Source: Takakia lepidozioides (taxonomy: Eukaryota > Streptophyta > Takakiopsida > Takakiales > Takakiaceae). Taken from it: a stretch of 60,000 nt of DNA. Below are positions 10,938 to 20,066 of this stretch, piece by piece. Each line of letters begins with the position of its first letter. Position 1 is the stretch's first letter. The notes under the pieces were generated by a model. That model did no database searches, had not been told where the DNA came from, and saw only the letters and a list, made by a program, of their open reading frames with translations. Both the position numbers and the translations under genes were made by a program. The stretch is taken from the NCBI GenBank assembly GCA_030704615.1, contig CM060733.1:37202001-37262000 (forward strand), given 5' to 3'.

Positions 10938-12040
10938 AGCATTGTTCTTTCTAGATGAATTTTTTTGGGTTCACTAATATTCCCACAACAGTGAAGGAGT
11001 TCAGGCTTCATGGGGGAGGTTCTTTCATCAACGATAAATTCGATCTAGTGGTGGACGACATGCACTACAATTACATGGATTCCAATGTGTGCTTGCGAAA
11101 GTCCAACTCCACACCATGGAGAGGGGCCAAGGAGAAGAGCCCAACATTTATTCAAACAATTGTGGAGACTTGTTCCCATCGGGGGGCGTATCGTGGACCT
11201 CACTCTTGGCACAGGTTTCACCCCGAACCTGTTGCGGTGTTTTCTTCTTGGTGCAAAATTTGTTTATATATGTCCTAAGAGTACTCTGTCTTGCAGGAGC
11301 TTCGTACCATGCTTGCAAGGCAGCGGGTAGGCATTTGTTTGGTATGGAAGGGGATGCGGACATTTTCAATGACCTCCTCCATAACTTGGAAGCGCCAGCG
11401 CCGGCGCCTGCTGCCCACAACAGGAGGGTATAGTGCATGTGGAAATGAATGAAGGGGACGACAAAGTCTTGGACGACGATTTCACATGTGAGTAAGTTGG
11501 TTTTCTGTAAGCATCCGATTTCTCCCGCGAAAATGCCCCCCCCCCCCCTGCTTTCCCATTAATGGTGGCTAATGCAATTGTGGTTCTTTGGGTGGCAGGA
11601 TATTGGAAGCTATTCCTTTGGTCGACGTCTCTTTTATTCACAGCGACTTGTGGTGCAGCCCTCCACGTTCATACATCCTACCCGACTACGCGGAGGCCAT
11701 TGCTCGTCAATAGAGTTTCATGTTACCTCCCCCATGTGCTCGAAAGCACAACACGCACCTCGGAGCTCGGGTTTACATCGATGATACTGCACAAGTTTCA
11801 GGGGATAGTTCTAGTGACTGAAATGCAAATTTCATCATTTTGGGGGTTCTTGTGATGTTCACAGTTTCAGACATTTTGTGCCTCCACAACTTTGTAATAA
11901 AATTTGTGCCTGTTCGTTGTAATGTCGTTAAAAGACGGTTTCTCATTTTCTTGCCGTGTATGCATGTACAACAATGGCTTCTATGCACTTCATACAGTGG
12001 ATAGTTGTATCCTGCTTATAGGCTTTGATTGTAATGTACA

Positions 12041-12470
12041 TCAAATGGTTGGTTATGGGTCAAACAAGAAGACAAGGCACCTAGGGGATGATGTATGTAT
12101 TGACTCTCAGGTCCAACGCAAGTTCAAAGGCAGCCTCATGATGCCTAACATTGGTTATGGGTCAAACAAGAAGACAAGGCACCTAGGGGATGATTTGTGG
12201 ACTCTCGGGTTCAACGCAAGTTCAAGGGCAACATCCTGATGCGTAACATTGGTTATGGTTCAAACAAGAAGACAGTGCACCTAGTGGATGATGTATGGAC
12301 TCTCGGTTTCAGTGCAAGTTCAAAGGCGGGATCTTCATGCCTAACATTGGTTATGGGTCAAACAAGAAGACAAAAGGGGATGATTGGTGGACTATCGGTT
12401 TCAGCGCAAGTTCAAGGACAACATCCTCATGTATAACATTGGTTATGGGTCAAACAAGAAGACAAGGCAG
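12041..12470 (+). repeat. Minisatellite of about 100-bp units, five copies
   Basis: ggttatgggtcaaacaagaa starts at about 12051, 12153, 12252, 12349 and 12442. Units run about 93-102 bp and also share ctctcggtttcagcgcaagt. The array lies in the 3' part of the MULE, after the cargo gene. An open frame of related peptides crosses it ([14 protein letters not shown]), but the units do not keep one frame, so it is not called a gene. Confidence 0.85.
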
Positions 12471-12686
12471 ACGTTTTGTCAAATTCTGTTACACAATGTT
12501 GTAAGACCCGGAATTCCTCCTCATGCACAAAGGAAAGCCAAATTCATTTTGAATGTTGTTGTATAATGGTCCTGATGAAAAACCATCTAAGTTGCAGTAC
12601 TCTCGTAACATACATGTGCACATTTCTACCTCACTGGCAAGGGCCGCAATACGCATTGGAGTCCAAACCATGTTTAGCGTGGTCAG

Positions 12687-12786
12687 GTGGTGCGTTGCAG
12701 GAAGTATAGTGCTGAAATGGCTCGTAATGTGTCAACACTGAAGAGGACAGCTAAAGAGGAGCGTGCTGCACAACAGAATGTTGCAG
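12687..12786 (+). other. Isolated exon-like segment, basic coiled-coil
   Basis: The frame VVRCRKYSAEMARNVSTLKR continues to a gtaagt donor at about 12787, and a cag precedes it. The composition (Lys, Glu, Ala, Gln) suggests a helical segment. It may be a second captured fragment within the MULE. No family is recognised. Confidence 0.35.
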
Positions 12787-13009
12787 TAAGTACTCGGACA
12801 AAGTTGCAGAATGAAAGATCACTCTCACATCTGTTGTGTTGTCTTATTCTACGTTGCTGTCATCAGTCTACCTTTCCCCAAATGCCAAACATTCATTAAA
12901 TCTTATCAAGTGCTTCAGGACGGATTTTAGGACAATTTCTAATGTTTGTGCAAACGACATTAATCGTTGTGCTTGGTTTTCATAAATGTTAGAATGACAT
13001 CCTCGCTCA

Positions 13010-13160
13010 ACATTCATCCACTCTATCATCCATTCATGATATTTCATCCATATTTGTTCACAACTATTCATCCCCATTCATCCATACTAGCTGTGTCCCA
13101 TCCACATTGGCTCCGCTTCATCCTCATTAACTCATCCACAACCATTCTACACTGATGACA
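13010..13160 (+). repeat. ATTCATCC-rich stretch
   Basis: The words attcatcc, ttcatcc and catccac recur many times. Similar runs sit in DUF7869 copies A (420-510), B (about 30040-30110) and C (about 38890-38980), and at 39710-39800. It is low-complexity, non-coding DNA near the right end of the MULE. Confidence 0.6.
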
Positions 13161-13334
13161 GCAACGTAAAATACCACATTAGCATGGCATTAAATCATCT
13201 AAAGACCATTGTAGACTGATGACCTGGACATTAATACATCCACAACCATTTCAGTATCTACAAACACTATCATTCTGCAACATTCACCAACAAACCCTAA
13301 ACTCTCTTCTGCACCTCGCCTTGTCGCCCACACA

Positions 13335-13569
13335 TGGTTCCCTGTCTGCCAAATGCGCAATCCGCGGCTATAGGTCCCTATTTGCCTGTTCGGTCCGCGG
13401 TTATAGGGCCATCCATGCCTATGAAAATGATGTGGCATGACGTGACGTGGCGTCGGGCACGCTGGCGAGATCGGCTGACGCGGCGTCAGACCCATCAGTC
13501 AACGTGGCAATAACTGATGATGTAGCGTGAGCCCGCCTAGGCTCACGCGCTCATGCGGAAGCATCCCCC
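13335..13569 (-). repeat. Right terminal inverted repeat of the MULE
   Basis: Read on the minus strand it begins gggggatgcttccgcatgag, then carries cgtgagc, ccacgtca and cctatagccg words matching the left end. The inner limit is approximate. Confidence 0.7.
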
Positions 13570-13578
13570 AGTGTAATG
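13570..13578. repeat. Right 9-bp target-site duplication of the MULE
   Basis: This is agtgtaatg, identical to 2023-2031. The bases that follow (aggtcagttcttcttc) are what follows the empty site in copy C. Confidence 0.85.
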
Positions 13579-13728
13579 AGGTCAGTTCTTCTTCTATTTA
13601 CCACTTTTCGAATTCTATAATTTTTCGGACCTTCGCTGTTTTGCTTCCACACAATGTATCAGACCTCTCACTATTAAAGCTCGGGCGATCGCGCAAGGTC
13701 ATTCCCCCCTGTCTGTCTTGCAGACGAA

Positions 13729-14598
13729 TAAAATATGTGGGTTGAAGCCTATCTCCCAGGCAGCCATCAGCAGAATCAGACAACGGATTTTTTCCAATAT
13801 CGAGGTTAGAAAAAGTGGTAGTACGTTTGCCAAATGCACAGACTATGAGATGCTCAAAGACCTAATCAAGAAGTCGGTCAAACGTAGCGATGAGCAGGCC
13901 TCGCACAAGAAAACACTTGATAAACACCTCAGGCTTCAGGAGTCTTGCAAGAGACTCTATCACAACTGGAGGAATGAGTCAGCTATGATGCAGTCCGAGT
14001 TCATCTGCATCATTCATGACAAAATGGATCATCGGAAAACAACTATTCCAAAGTTGCAGACGACGAACAAGATGATCTCTGGCTTAGGTTAGCTTCAAAT
14101 CTCGCTAACCGGCATGGTCACCCACGGCCACGGGGACAGAGCCTACAGACAGTACTCTCTAGACTTCTGGCCGGGAGACCCGAACTTCACGATTGGCTCT
14201 CTAGCAAGATGCCTCCGCCAACTAGATAAGCCCTCTTGCCGCGAAAGTCGTAACATCTTTGACAACCTTATAATCCATTTTTCGAATCTCTCATGAAAGG
14301 TAAATCGAGGTGTCTCGACGTCCTGAAACCTTTCGGCGATAAGGAGAAGAAAAAAGGAAACGGGCTCAATCCCCCCTTCCGTGAAGACTCCACGGCCTGC
14401 AGTTGGACAACTGCGTGAAGGAAAACAAAAACAGGTGAATGTTGGCTTTTCTGTCGCTCCTAACTGCGAGAGGAGTGTTTGAGGAGATTCAGATGGGATT
14501 TCTCATGGTTGGCCACACCCATGAGGACATCGACGGATTCTTCAGTTACTTATCGAAGAAGCTGAATCAAAATAGCACATAAGTTCTCTCCGATCTTA
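13729..14598 (+). pseudogene. DUF7869-type transposase, C-terminal half (copy A), truncated
   Basis: An exon opens after ttgcag at about 13723 and reads KICGLKPISQAAISRIRQ, then a charged helix with HKKTLDKHLRLQESCKRL and the segment SEFICIIHDKMDH. It continues through TGMVTHGHGD and QYSLDFWPGDP to about 14300 with one frame change. The core QLDNCVKENKN and VGHTHEDIDGFFSYL, which this family uses as its DDE-like catalytic region, lie at about 14395-14570. The copy stops abruptly at ctccgatcttatg (14598) and joins the long dispersed repeat. Copies C and D continue past that point. The first part of the gene is at 854-2022. Confidence 0.7.
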
Positions 14599-14895
14599 TG
14601 GAGATGTAGAATTTCAAGTACTTTGGGTAGTTGGAAATTCACGAAAAATTGCAAAGTGGGCTTTTCTGGAACAATGGTTGGTGCCTCGACATGAGAGATA
14701 TCAAGGGAAAGGTCTCCGGTTCAAATCCAATAGTAGGCTCTGTGGAAAAAAAATGATTAGACTTGGATGACTTAGATGACATTGGACACTTGGGCCAACG
14801 GCACAGGCTACCCTAGTCTATGTTAATAGAAATATGCTAGAGCATGTTGCGGAAATCATGGGAAGGAAAGAGAGTTCTTACCCACATAATAGAAA

Positions 14896-15075
14896 AGTAT
14901 GACGCGCCTCCCGCCTCCCGAAGGGAGCGTAACTTATGGTGTCGCTTCATCACAAGGGCTACTCCCTTCCAGCTGAAAGGTGGACACCTTCATGACACAC
15001 TAGACCGTGGTTTGAACCCACAACCACATCCAACATGGTATGTGCCCATTACCACCGGGCTACATGCTGGTTGTC
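14896..15075 (-). mobile_element. tRNA-derived SINE inserted in long repeat copy 1
   Basis: The 180-bp insert is flanked by cacataatagaaa (14883-14895) and cacatgatagaaa (15076-15088). Copy 2 has only one such word (about 55712-55724), which is the empty site. On the minus strand it shows a pol III A box (tagcccggtggt, 15051-15062) and a B box (ggttcaaacc, 15009-15018) at tRNA-like spacing. Confidence 0.75.
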
Positions 15076-15348
15076 CACATGATAGAAATGGAAACAGGGG
15101 CTGGTCATACCACACTTCCTGCACACTCGATTCCGCAGATTAGCACTAATAATTAGACTATAAACTGCTTAGCGAGACTGAACGTGCACTAAGTAGAATT
15201 TGGGTAGGTAGTCGTCGCACTTCTCCGTCCGCCACTCACCCATCTCCAAGAAAAGCGTCCTTACGTTTTCTTCGCCTTCGCCTTCGTCTTCGCCTTCGTC
15301 TTCGTCTCCTTCCTCTCCTCTATCTTCCAGTCCCTCGCATTTTCTGGA

Positions 15349-15923
15349 TGACCAACAGCCTAAAATGGTAGCCTTAGGGGCAGCATTCCGGTGTATTGGA
15401 GTCGAGGTCCCTGTCCTAGGGGCAGCTTTGCAAACTATCGGGGAAGAGGTCCCCAAACTGGAGAACTTACAACTGTTACGCATAGCGATGACCATGGACA
15501 GGATGCAGGAGAACATGGTGACCTTGCAGCAAGCGGTCACCTGTGCCCACTAGCTTGACTGACCTGCACCGCGTTCACCTGTGCAGTTTGGAATGTGTTG
15601 AACGCGGTGCAGGCACAGGTGAACGCGGTGCAGGTCAGTCAAGCTAGTGGGTTCCAACGTTTGGAACAAAGGCCGAGTATTACGCAGCAGCAAAGCCTAT
15701 CCAGGATAGTAAACTCTTCCCTGGCGTTGGTTTCCCCTTTGCTGGGAGTGGTGAATGACGAAGGGAACATTCCCCCTCGCTTCCCGGCAAGCAAGGTTGC
15801 ATGTACACGCTTGGCAGAGGACGCCCTCGACGAGCTACTCCGTTTTTATCGCCTCCCTGTGACCGGTGATGTGGATTCGAAGCGACTCCTCCTATGTTAT
15901 CACTTAGGGTTCGCCTTGAATTG
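15349..15923 (+). pseudogene. Repeat-encoded ORF of unknown function (copy 1), broken
   Basis: The frame MVALGAAFRCIGVEVPVLGA runs from 15365. It resumes at 15595 with VSQASGFQRLEQRPSITQQQ and ends GDVDSKRLLLCYHLGFALN. The other copy at 56072-56591 is colinear and begins MANQQPNMVALGAAF. The protein would be about 180-190 residues, helical and rich in Gln and Leu, with a heptad-like segment around MDRMQENMVTLQQA. No domain is recognised. This copy is disrupted by the inverted repeat at 15546-15651, which introduces stops. It is probably the coding part of the dispersed repeat. Confidence 0.5.
15546..15651. repeat. 39-bp perfect inverted repeat around a 28-bp spacer
   Basis: Bases 15546-15584 are the exact reverse complement of 15613-15651 (39 of 39). 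The spacer 15585-15612 contains gaacgcggtgcag, which is itself a partial copy of the arm. Copy 2 lacks the left arm. Confidence 0.9.
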
Positions 15924-15924
15924 A

Positions 15925-17410
15925 CAAAGTGGGGTGTGATCTGTGGTTTGGCCAAAAGATAGGGGGTTCCGGCATGTCGTACTGCTTGTACGTGGGTCTT
16001 GGAGGATTTACAGCTGAAGCACTGCTGGAGAGTGCAGTAAGGGTTTTTTGCATAGTAAAAGAGTACCAATTGGGTGGGTACAAAGCTGGATTTCCTTAAT
16101 CCAGAGGTCCACCTGTGTGGGGCAAGATCCCATTCTCTAATCCAGATAGCGCTACCTGGTAGACCCTCCATGTAGCAGTTATAGTATTAGCAGAGGTATG
16201 GTAAAATACAGATGAGAGAGTGGGATCTGAGGTATCTTGTGTGACCCGCGGGTTATGGTGAGTGTTAGGGCTTAAGCAGTATCGAGATTGGGGGCTACGG
16301 TTAGAGATCCTTACAATGGATCTGATGGCCTTATGACTTTTTCCACACTCAATGGAGTGCTTGGCACTCCGTACTTTTTATTAAATTGGTCGTTTAATGT
16401 GTGTGAATGGTGTGTAGCATAGTCATATGATCTGGTTAATGTGGTGGGCCGAGGTAGTAGAGATGTTACACTAGAGCATCGCAGGTATTATTTGACAGAG
16501 AAACATGTTGTCTGAGGGTGTGATAAATCTTAGAAGAGGCAGGTAGGCATTTGGTCATGGTAATTTAGGAGTGGTGGGAAGAGGTAAAGCATTTATGCCA
16601 AGATAGATGTAAGATAGGTGTATTGTAGTGGGAGGGGAGGGGGAGGCCTGTATATTTTTGGTGTAAGTGGGAATAGAGGCTGCAGCTTTTGAGCAGAATC
16701 TATATGACGAGACTAAGAGATATGTGCCTTTGCCATTCTTCTGAGAAGGGATTTGCTTATGTCTATTTTGTGAAGGGATGGAGGTAGTGCCTTTTGAGTA
16801 ATACTTGTATGAAAGGAGGAGTTCATATGCTGATGTATTGTATTTGTGATGTAGTAATAAGACTTGTACCAGAATTGGTAGGGCGGTATATTGTAGAGAA
16901 TGTGTGTGGATAGTAATACGAGTGAAGGGTTGGATCATTATATTTGTGTTGTTGTCATGTGTTTTTGTCATTAAAGTGCAGTCAGTAGCTCTGTGGGTGA
17001 GCTAGCCAACTAGTATGCAAGGGTACGATATTAGACTTCTTCCTGTAGTGAGGAGCAGAGAATGTTATAAACATATGAGCATTTGTTAAAGTGGTGTTGG
17101 GAAGCACCATAAGCTCTTGAAAGTGCGAAGTAGGAGCAGTGATGTGTGGGATTAAAGTTCACAACAAGGGATAAAGGGCTCTTACCGTGTTCAGGATGGT
17201 GGCGATTGTTTTAGTCATTTTCAGCCTCATGCAGAGGCAAACTCTAATCTGTGGTAGGAGTGCAAGGTTCAGGCAGAAAATGAGGGCAAAAAGGCAAGTT
17301 AGCATGGAGGTGCTTATACCCCACAAAAATCTAAAACCCCTGAAATTGGTTGGTCAAGGCCAAAAATTCTGGTTCTCAAAACCGAAAACAAAAAGTGCCT
17401 AAAAGTCGCA
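15925..17410. other. Non-coding middle of long repeat copy 1
   Basis: No gene is supported. ORFs on either strand here (for example 16555-16971 minus) are low-complexity Ser/Thr/Tyr shadows that are not kept intact between the two copies. A 71-codon plus-strand ORF at 17187-17402 is intact in both copies with few changes (57926-58141). It looks neither coding nor clearly non-coding. Confidence 0.5.
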
Positions 17411-17710
17411 TAGAGTTTAGGGTTTAGAGTTTAGAGTTTAGTCGCATAGAGTTGGGGTTTCTGGGACTGTTCATGTGATAGCGGGTTTAAGGGAGGGGCA
17501 ACTTCGTTGCAGTAGGAGAGAATGAGGAAGTGGAGGCGGAAAATCACTGGACAGCAGACTGGTTGTGTGCACAGCTTCTTGGTCTGAAGGCCGGTCTTGC
17601 GGACTTGTGTTCCTCGCTCCGTGTTCCATCCCAGTCTTGCTTGGAGGTTTGCTTGCACACAGCTCTTTCATCGATGAATCTCTTCATCGTTTCCGTCCTC
17701 CGATCAATAG

Positions 17711-20066
17711 TGCTGAATGTTGACTCTCATGTGGAGGATACAAGAAATGCAGAGTTGCCGGCAGCAGACAAGCAGCCGATAAAAGAGGCACAGTGTATCC
17801 TTACGAGTTCCTTTCGGAAGCGTACAATCAAGGAGGAAACGCCGCCTGCTGCTCGAGTAAGTACTCAGTAAACTTTTTCAAGTGACCATCACACCTCCCC
17901 CTGAAAAGACATTCTTCTCGTTCTCGAAATTCGTTCTGATTTGGTCTCTGTTCCTGCCTCTGAATTTAGTCTTTCCCACATCACTCTGATCAGTCAGCGC
18001 ATCTGTCAGATCTCTCTCTCTCTCTCTAGCCGATCTCTTAATCGATGAAAACAAAGTCAAAGTGATGCTGAAAGATTATAATGTTTTGACACCGAACTTC
18101 CCTTTGTTGTGTAGTTCTTGACGCATGAAGATCCGCTGTTCCGTAATATAATAGTCTAGTTCCCCTGTTAGTTGCCCAATCTTTGCTGGTGGCCACATCA
18201 CTGCAGGAGCAAACGCATTGTCCAAATCCCATTCTTTTCGACCTTTTTTTTTTTATTGGTCTCCCCGCAAGTACATTTTTCCGATCACTTCTGTGTTCTT
18301 GGTCTAGAATATGGCTATGGCAACCTGCTTGCAGAGAACAATATCTTGTTTCCTCACATATCTTCTTTTAGTTTTTCTGCACTGTTGTTGTCTGATCCCG
18401 ACCTTCTCCAACCTTGCCATATGCTGGGAATTCAGTTGTCTTATCTATCTTCTACTAGTTACGAGTTACTGAGGATGGATGTCATCAAAACGGCCTCCTT
18501 TTGGCTGATGTCTCACACCTTGATAAGGTACCATGTTGAAGCCTTTTGCAAACATACTTTGGGCTGCGTTGTGGACTTCAAACATGTTTGCAGAGGGCTC
18601 TTAATACCCTTGTGAAGCTTGAGCACCAGGTCCTTCATGTAGTAACAAATGGGTTTTTGCTGATATATTACAGGAAAGATGACAAAAAGCACTTTCCTCT
18701 ATTGCCCTTGCAAGGTGAAGGGGAGGGGAGAACCACGGGTGTAAATTGATTAGGGTTTATGCTAAGAGGGAGAGGGATCTCTCCGCTTGTGGCATTGCAA
18801 GTAGGGTTTGTAGCCGAGGGAGTACATATAGGATTTTACGGGGGCAATGGAGAGGGAGAGGAATGAGTCCCTTATTAGACTCTGTTCGCCGTAGACTTGA
18901 GGCAATATATTCTGCACCCCTTAAAGTGGAGAAGAGGGGCGGGGGTATGAGAACAGAGCAAATGGATCTACTACAGTCACGGAAGGGTCAGTCCATAGTG
19001 GGACTTATTCTAAAAATGAAGTTGATTCTAGCCTTTGAGATGTTCTAAGGAAATCTCTTTAACTTAACCTACATGAACGAGTCTGGTTGATGCTTTCGAA
19101 AAGGGCCTCTTGTGAAGAAGATTACCCATGACAACACAAGAAAGTTTTTCTGCCTTCCAACCAATAGAGTTGACAATCTTCAATACCTTGTCCCATCCAT
19201 TCCAGACAACTGGAACCAGCATCTCACCATAACTTCCTCTACTCTTAAATGAAGTGGGGGCTCTAAATTCTGATCCCATACAAACACTAGTAGTTATGGA
19301 GGAAGTTGATCCCCCTCGGTGTAGGATTTTTGATGTAACAGTGGGTCCTTAATGCTTTCTTTTCCATGGACATCCTGGCCGTGGGTAAAAATTTGGTCAA
19401 CACATCCACTCATCAGGTCAGGAAATGTAGCCCCTTTTTGTTTTGTATTTGACATGTCCACAAACACACGTGGAGAATGGGTAGAGGCTGAATGAGATGT
19501 ATACGAGTAGAGGCGCAGTGACAATAAAAACAACAGTGCAACCGCCAGGTGGTATAAGGGGTGGGTTAGGCTGCACCGCTTGTGCTTTGAACTCACTTAC
19601 GAGTTGGTGTGTGGAAGCCTCCCTATCCTCTACATTGAGTTGAGGTTAATTTCAAGTGGTCTCATGCTTTTGAATTGCCTTTGCAGTTGACTCCTTTTAT
19701 AGTTTAACGTGGATCTTTGTGAACGATGTTAGATACATTAAGACGTATATCTGGAATTTTGGATTTTGGCATGCAGAGTCAGTGGAGGGATGGCAATGTG
19801 CAAGAAAAACCCTTAGCCAAGAGCTGGCGCACTTATATACAACTGTGGCGATCCCTCACCAGTAAAGGACAAGAGAAGGTACTTCATTGGCTTTCCCAAA
19901 GGTTCCCCCAAAGAGGAATGGGCTTGTGATGCTGTAGATCAGGTGAAAACAGCAAACAGTCACCATTCACACTTCGGAGAAGTGAGCATTTGTGTCTGGG
20001 TTCGCAGGTCAAAGAACTCCCGCTGGTGAATGCTGTCTCTGTCAAGAAGTACATCAGTCATACAAG
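17711..20066 (+). other. Three exon-like segments of an unidentified gene
   Basis: Three segments with matching splice signals and compatible phases lie in order. 17711-17856 starts after caatag and ends AAR before gtaagt. 19777-19878 runs from atgcag, reads SQWRDGNVQEKPLAKSWRTY, and ends before gtactt. 20008-20066 runs from ttcgcag, reads VKELPLVNAVSVKKYISHTR, and ends before gtaagg. The first lies inside the block that only long repeat copy 1 has. No family is recognised. The calls rest on splice sites and open frame alone, so they may belong to different genes. Confidence 0.35.
19064..19596 (-). other. Conserved minus-strand ORFs at the end of long repeat copy 1
   Basis: The ORF 19279-19064 (MGSEFRAPTSFKSRGSYGEM) is kept at full length in copy 2 (59998-59783) with a handful of substitutions. 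Upstream, 19596-19294 encodes a peptide with a hydrophobic segment (HLAVALLFLLSLRLY) that could be a signal anchor. Whether they form one gene is not clear. No family is recognised. Confidence 0.3.

Larger units (their letters stand above)
6834..11821 (+). pseudogene. ParB-like domain plus N4/N6 DNA methyltransferase fusion (MULE cargo)
   Basis: Exons with good GT..AG borders can be traced at 6834-7079, 7695-8305, 8400-8592, 8684-9124, about 9210-9410, 9821-10430, 10514-~10650, 10701-10846, ~10992-11214, 11297-~11480 and 11599-11821. Exon 1 is acidic and proline-rich (MAGEDQPPAPDEVGD). Exon 2 has WDGNHRLLAW inside a ParB/sulfiredoxin-like context. The middle is unidentified (IPGKNLSKYPAFIDLW). 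The end matches a beta-class amino-methyltransferase: a DDMHYNYM segment where DPPY is expected, then KSPTFIQTIVETC, IVDLTLGTG (motif I) spliced to ASYHACKAAGRHLFGMEGD. Bacterial and phage ParB-methylase fusions have this order. In-frame stops lie at 7908, 7977, about 8454, 9969 and 10176, plus several in 9320-9390. A G-run frameshift lies near 11181. The ParB and methylase assignments rest on motifs only. Confidence 0.65.
2032..13569. mobile_element. Large Mutator-like element (MULE) with divergent cargo gene
   Basis: An 11,538-bp insertion splits DUF7869 copy A and is bounded by the duplicated agtgtaatg. Its ends are degenerate inverted repeats that share CTTCCGC near the tip, then GTGAGC, TGACGTGGC and CCTATAGCCG words. 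Inside are a MULE transposase with a SWIM zinc finger (minus strand, 2430-6045) and a divergent cargo gene on the plus strand (6834-11821). A minisatellite (12041-12470), one more isolated exon and an ATTCATCC-rich stretch follow. Carrying non-transposase genes recalls Pack-MULEs, but here the element also has its own transposase. The transposase and cargo are both damaged, so the copy looks inactive. Confidence 0.85.
14599..19290 (+). repeat. Long dispersed repeat, copy 1
   Basis: It aligns in the same orientation with 55433-60000 at high identity, including non-coding parts. The match breaks at a SINE insertion (14896-15075), at a copy-1-only block (about 17413-17935) and at a block near 18660 that only copy 2 has. 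It contains a degenerate ORF family (15349-15923), a long T/G-rich non-coding middle and a conserved minus-strand ORF (19064-19279). No terminal repeats or reverse transcriptase were found, so the class is not assigned. Confidence 0.75.

Noticed and set aside
16555-16971. Protein gene on the minus strand of the long repeat
   Set aside because: Low-complexity composition, and copy 2 breaks the frame.
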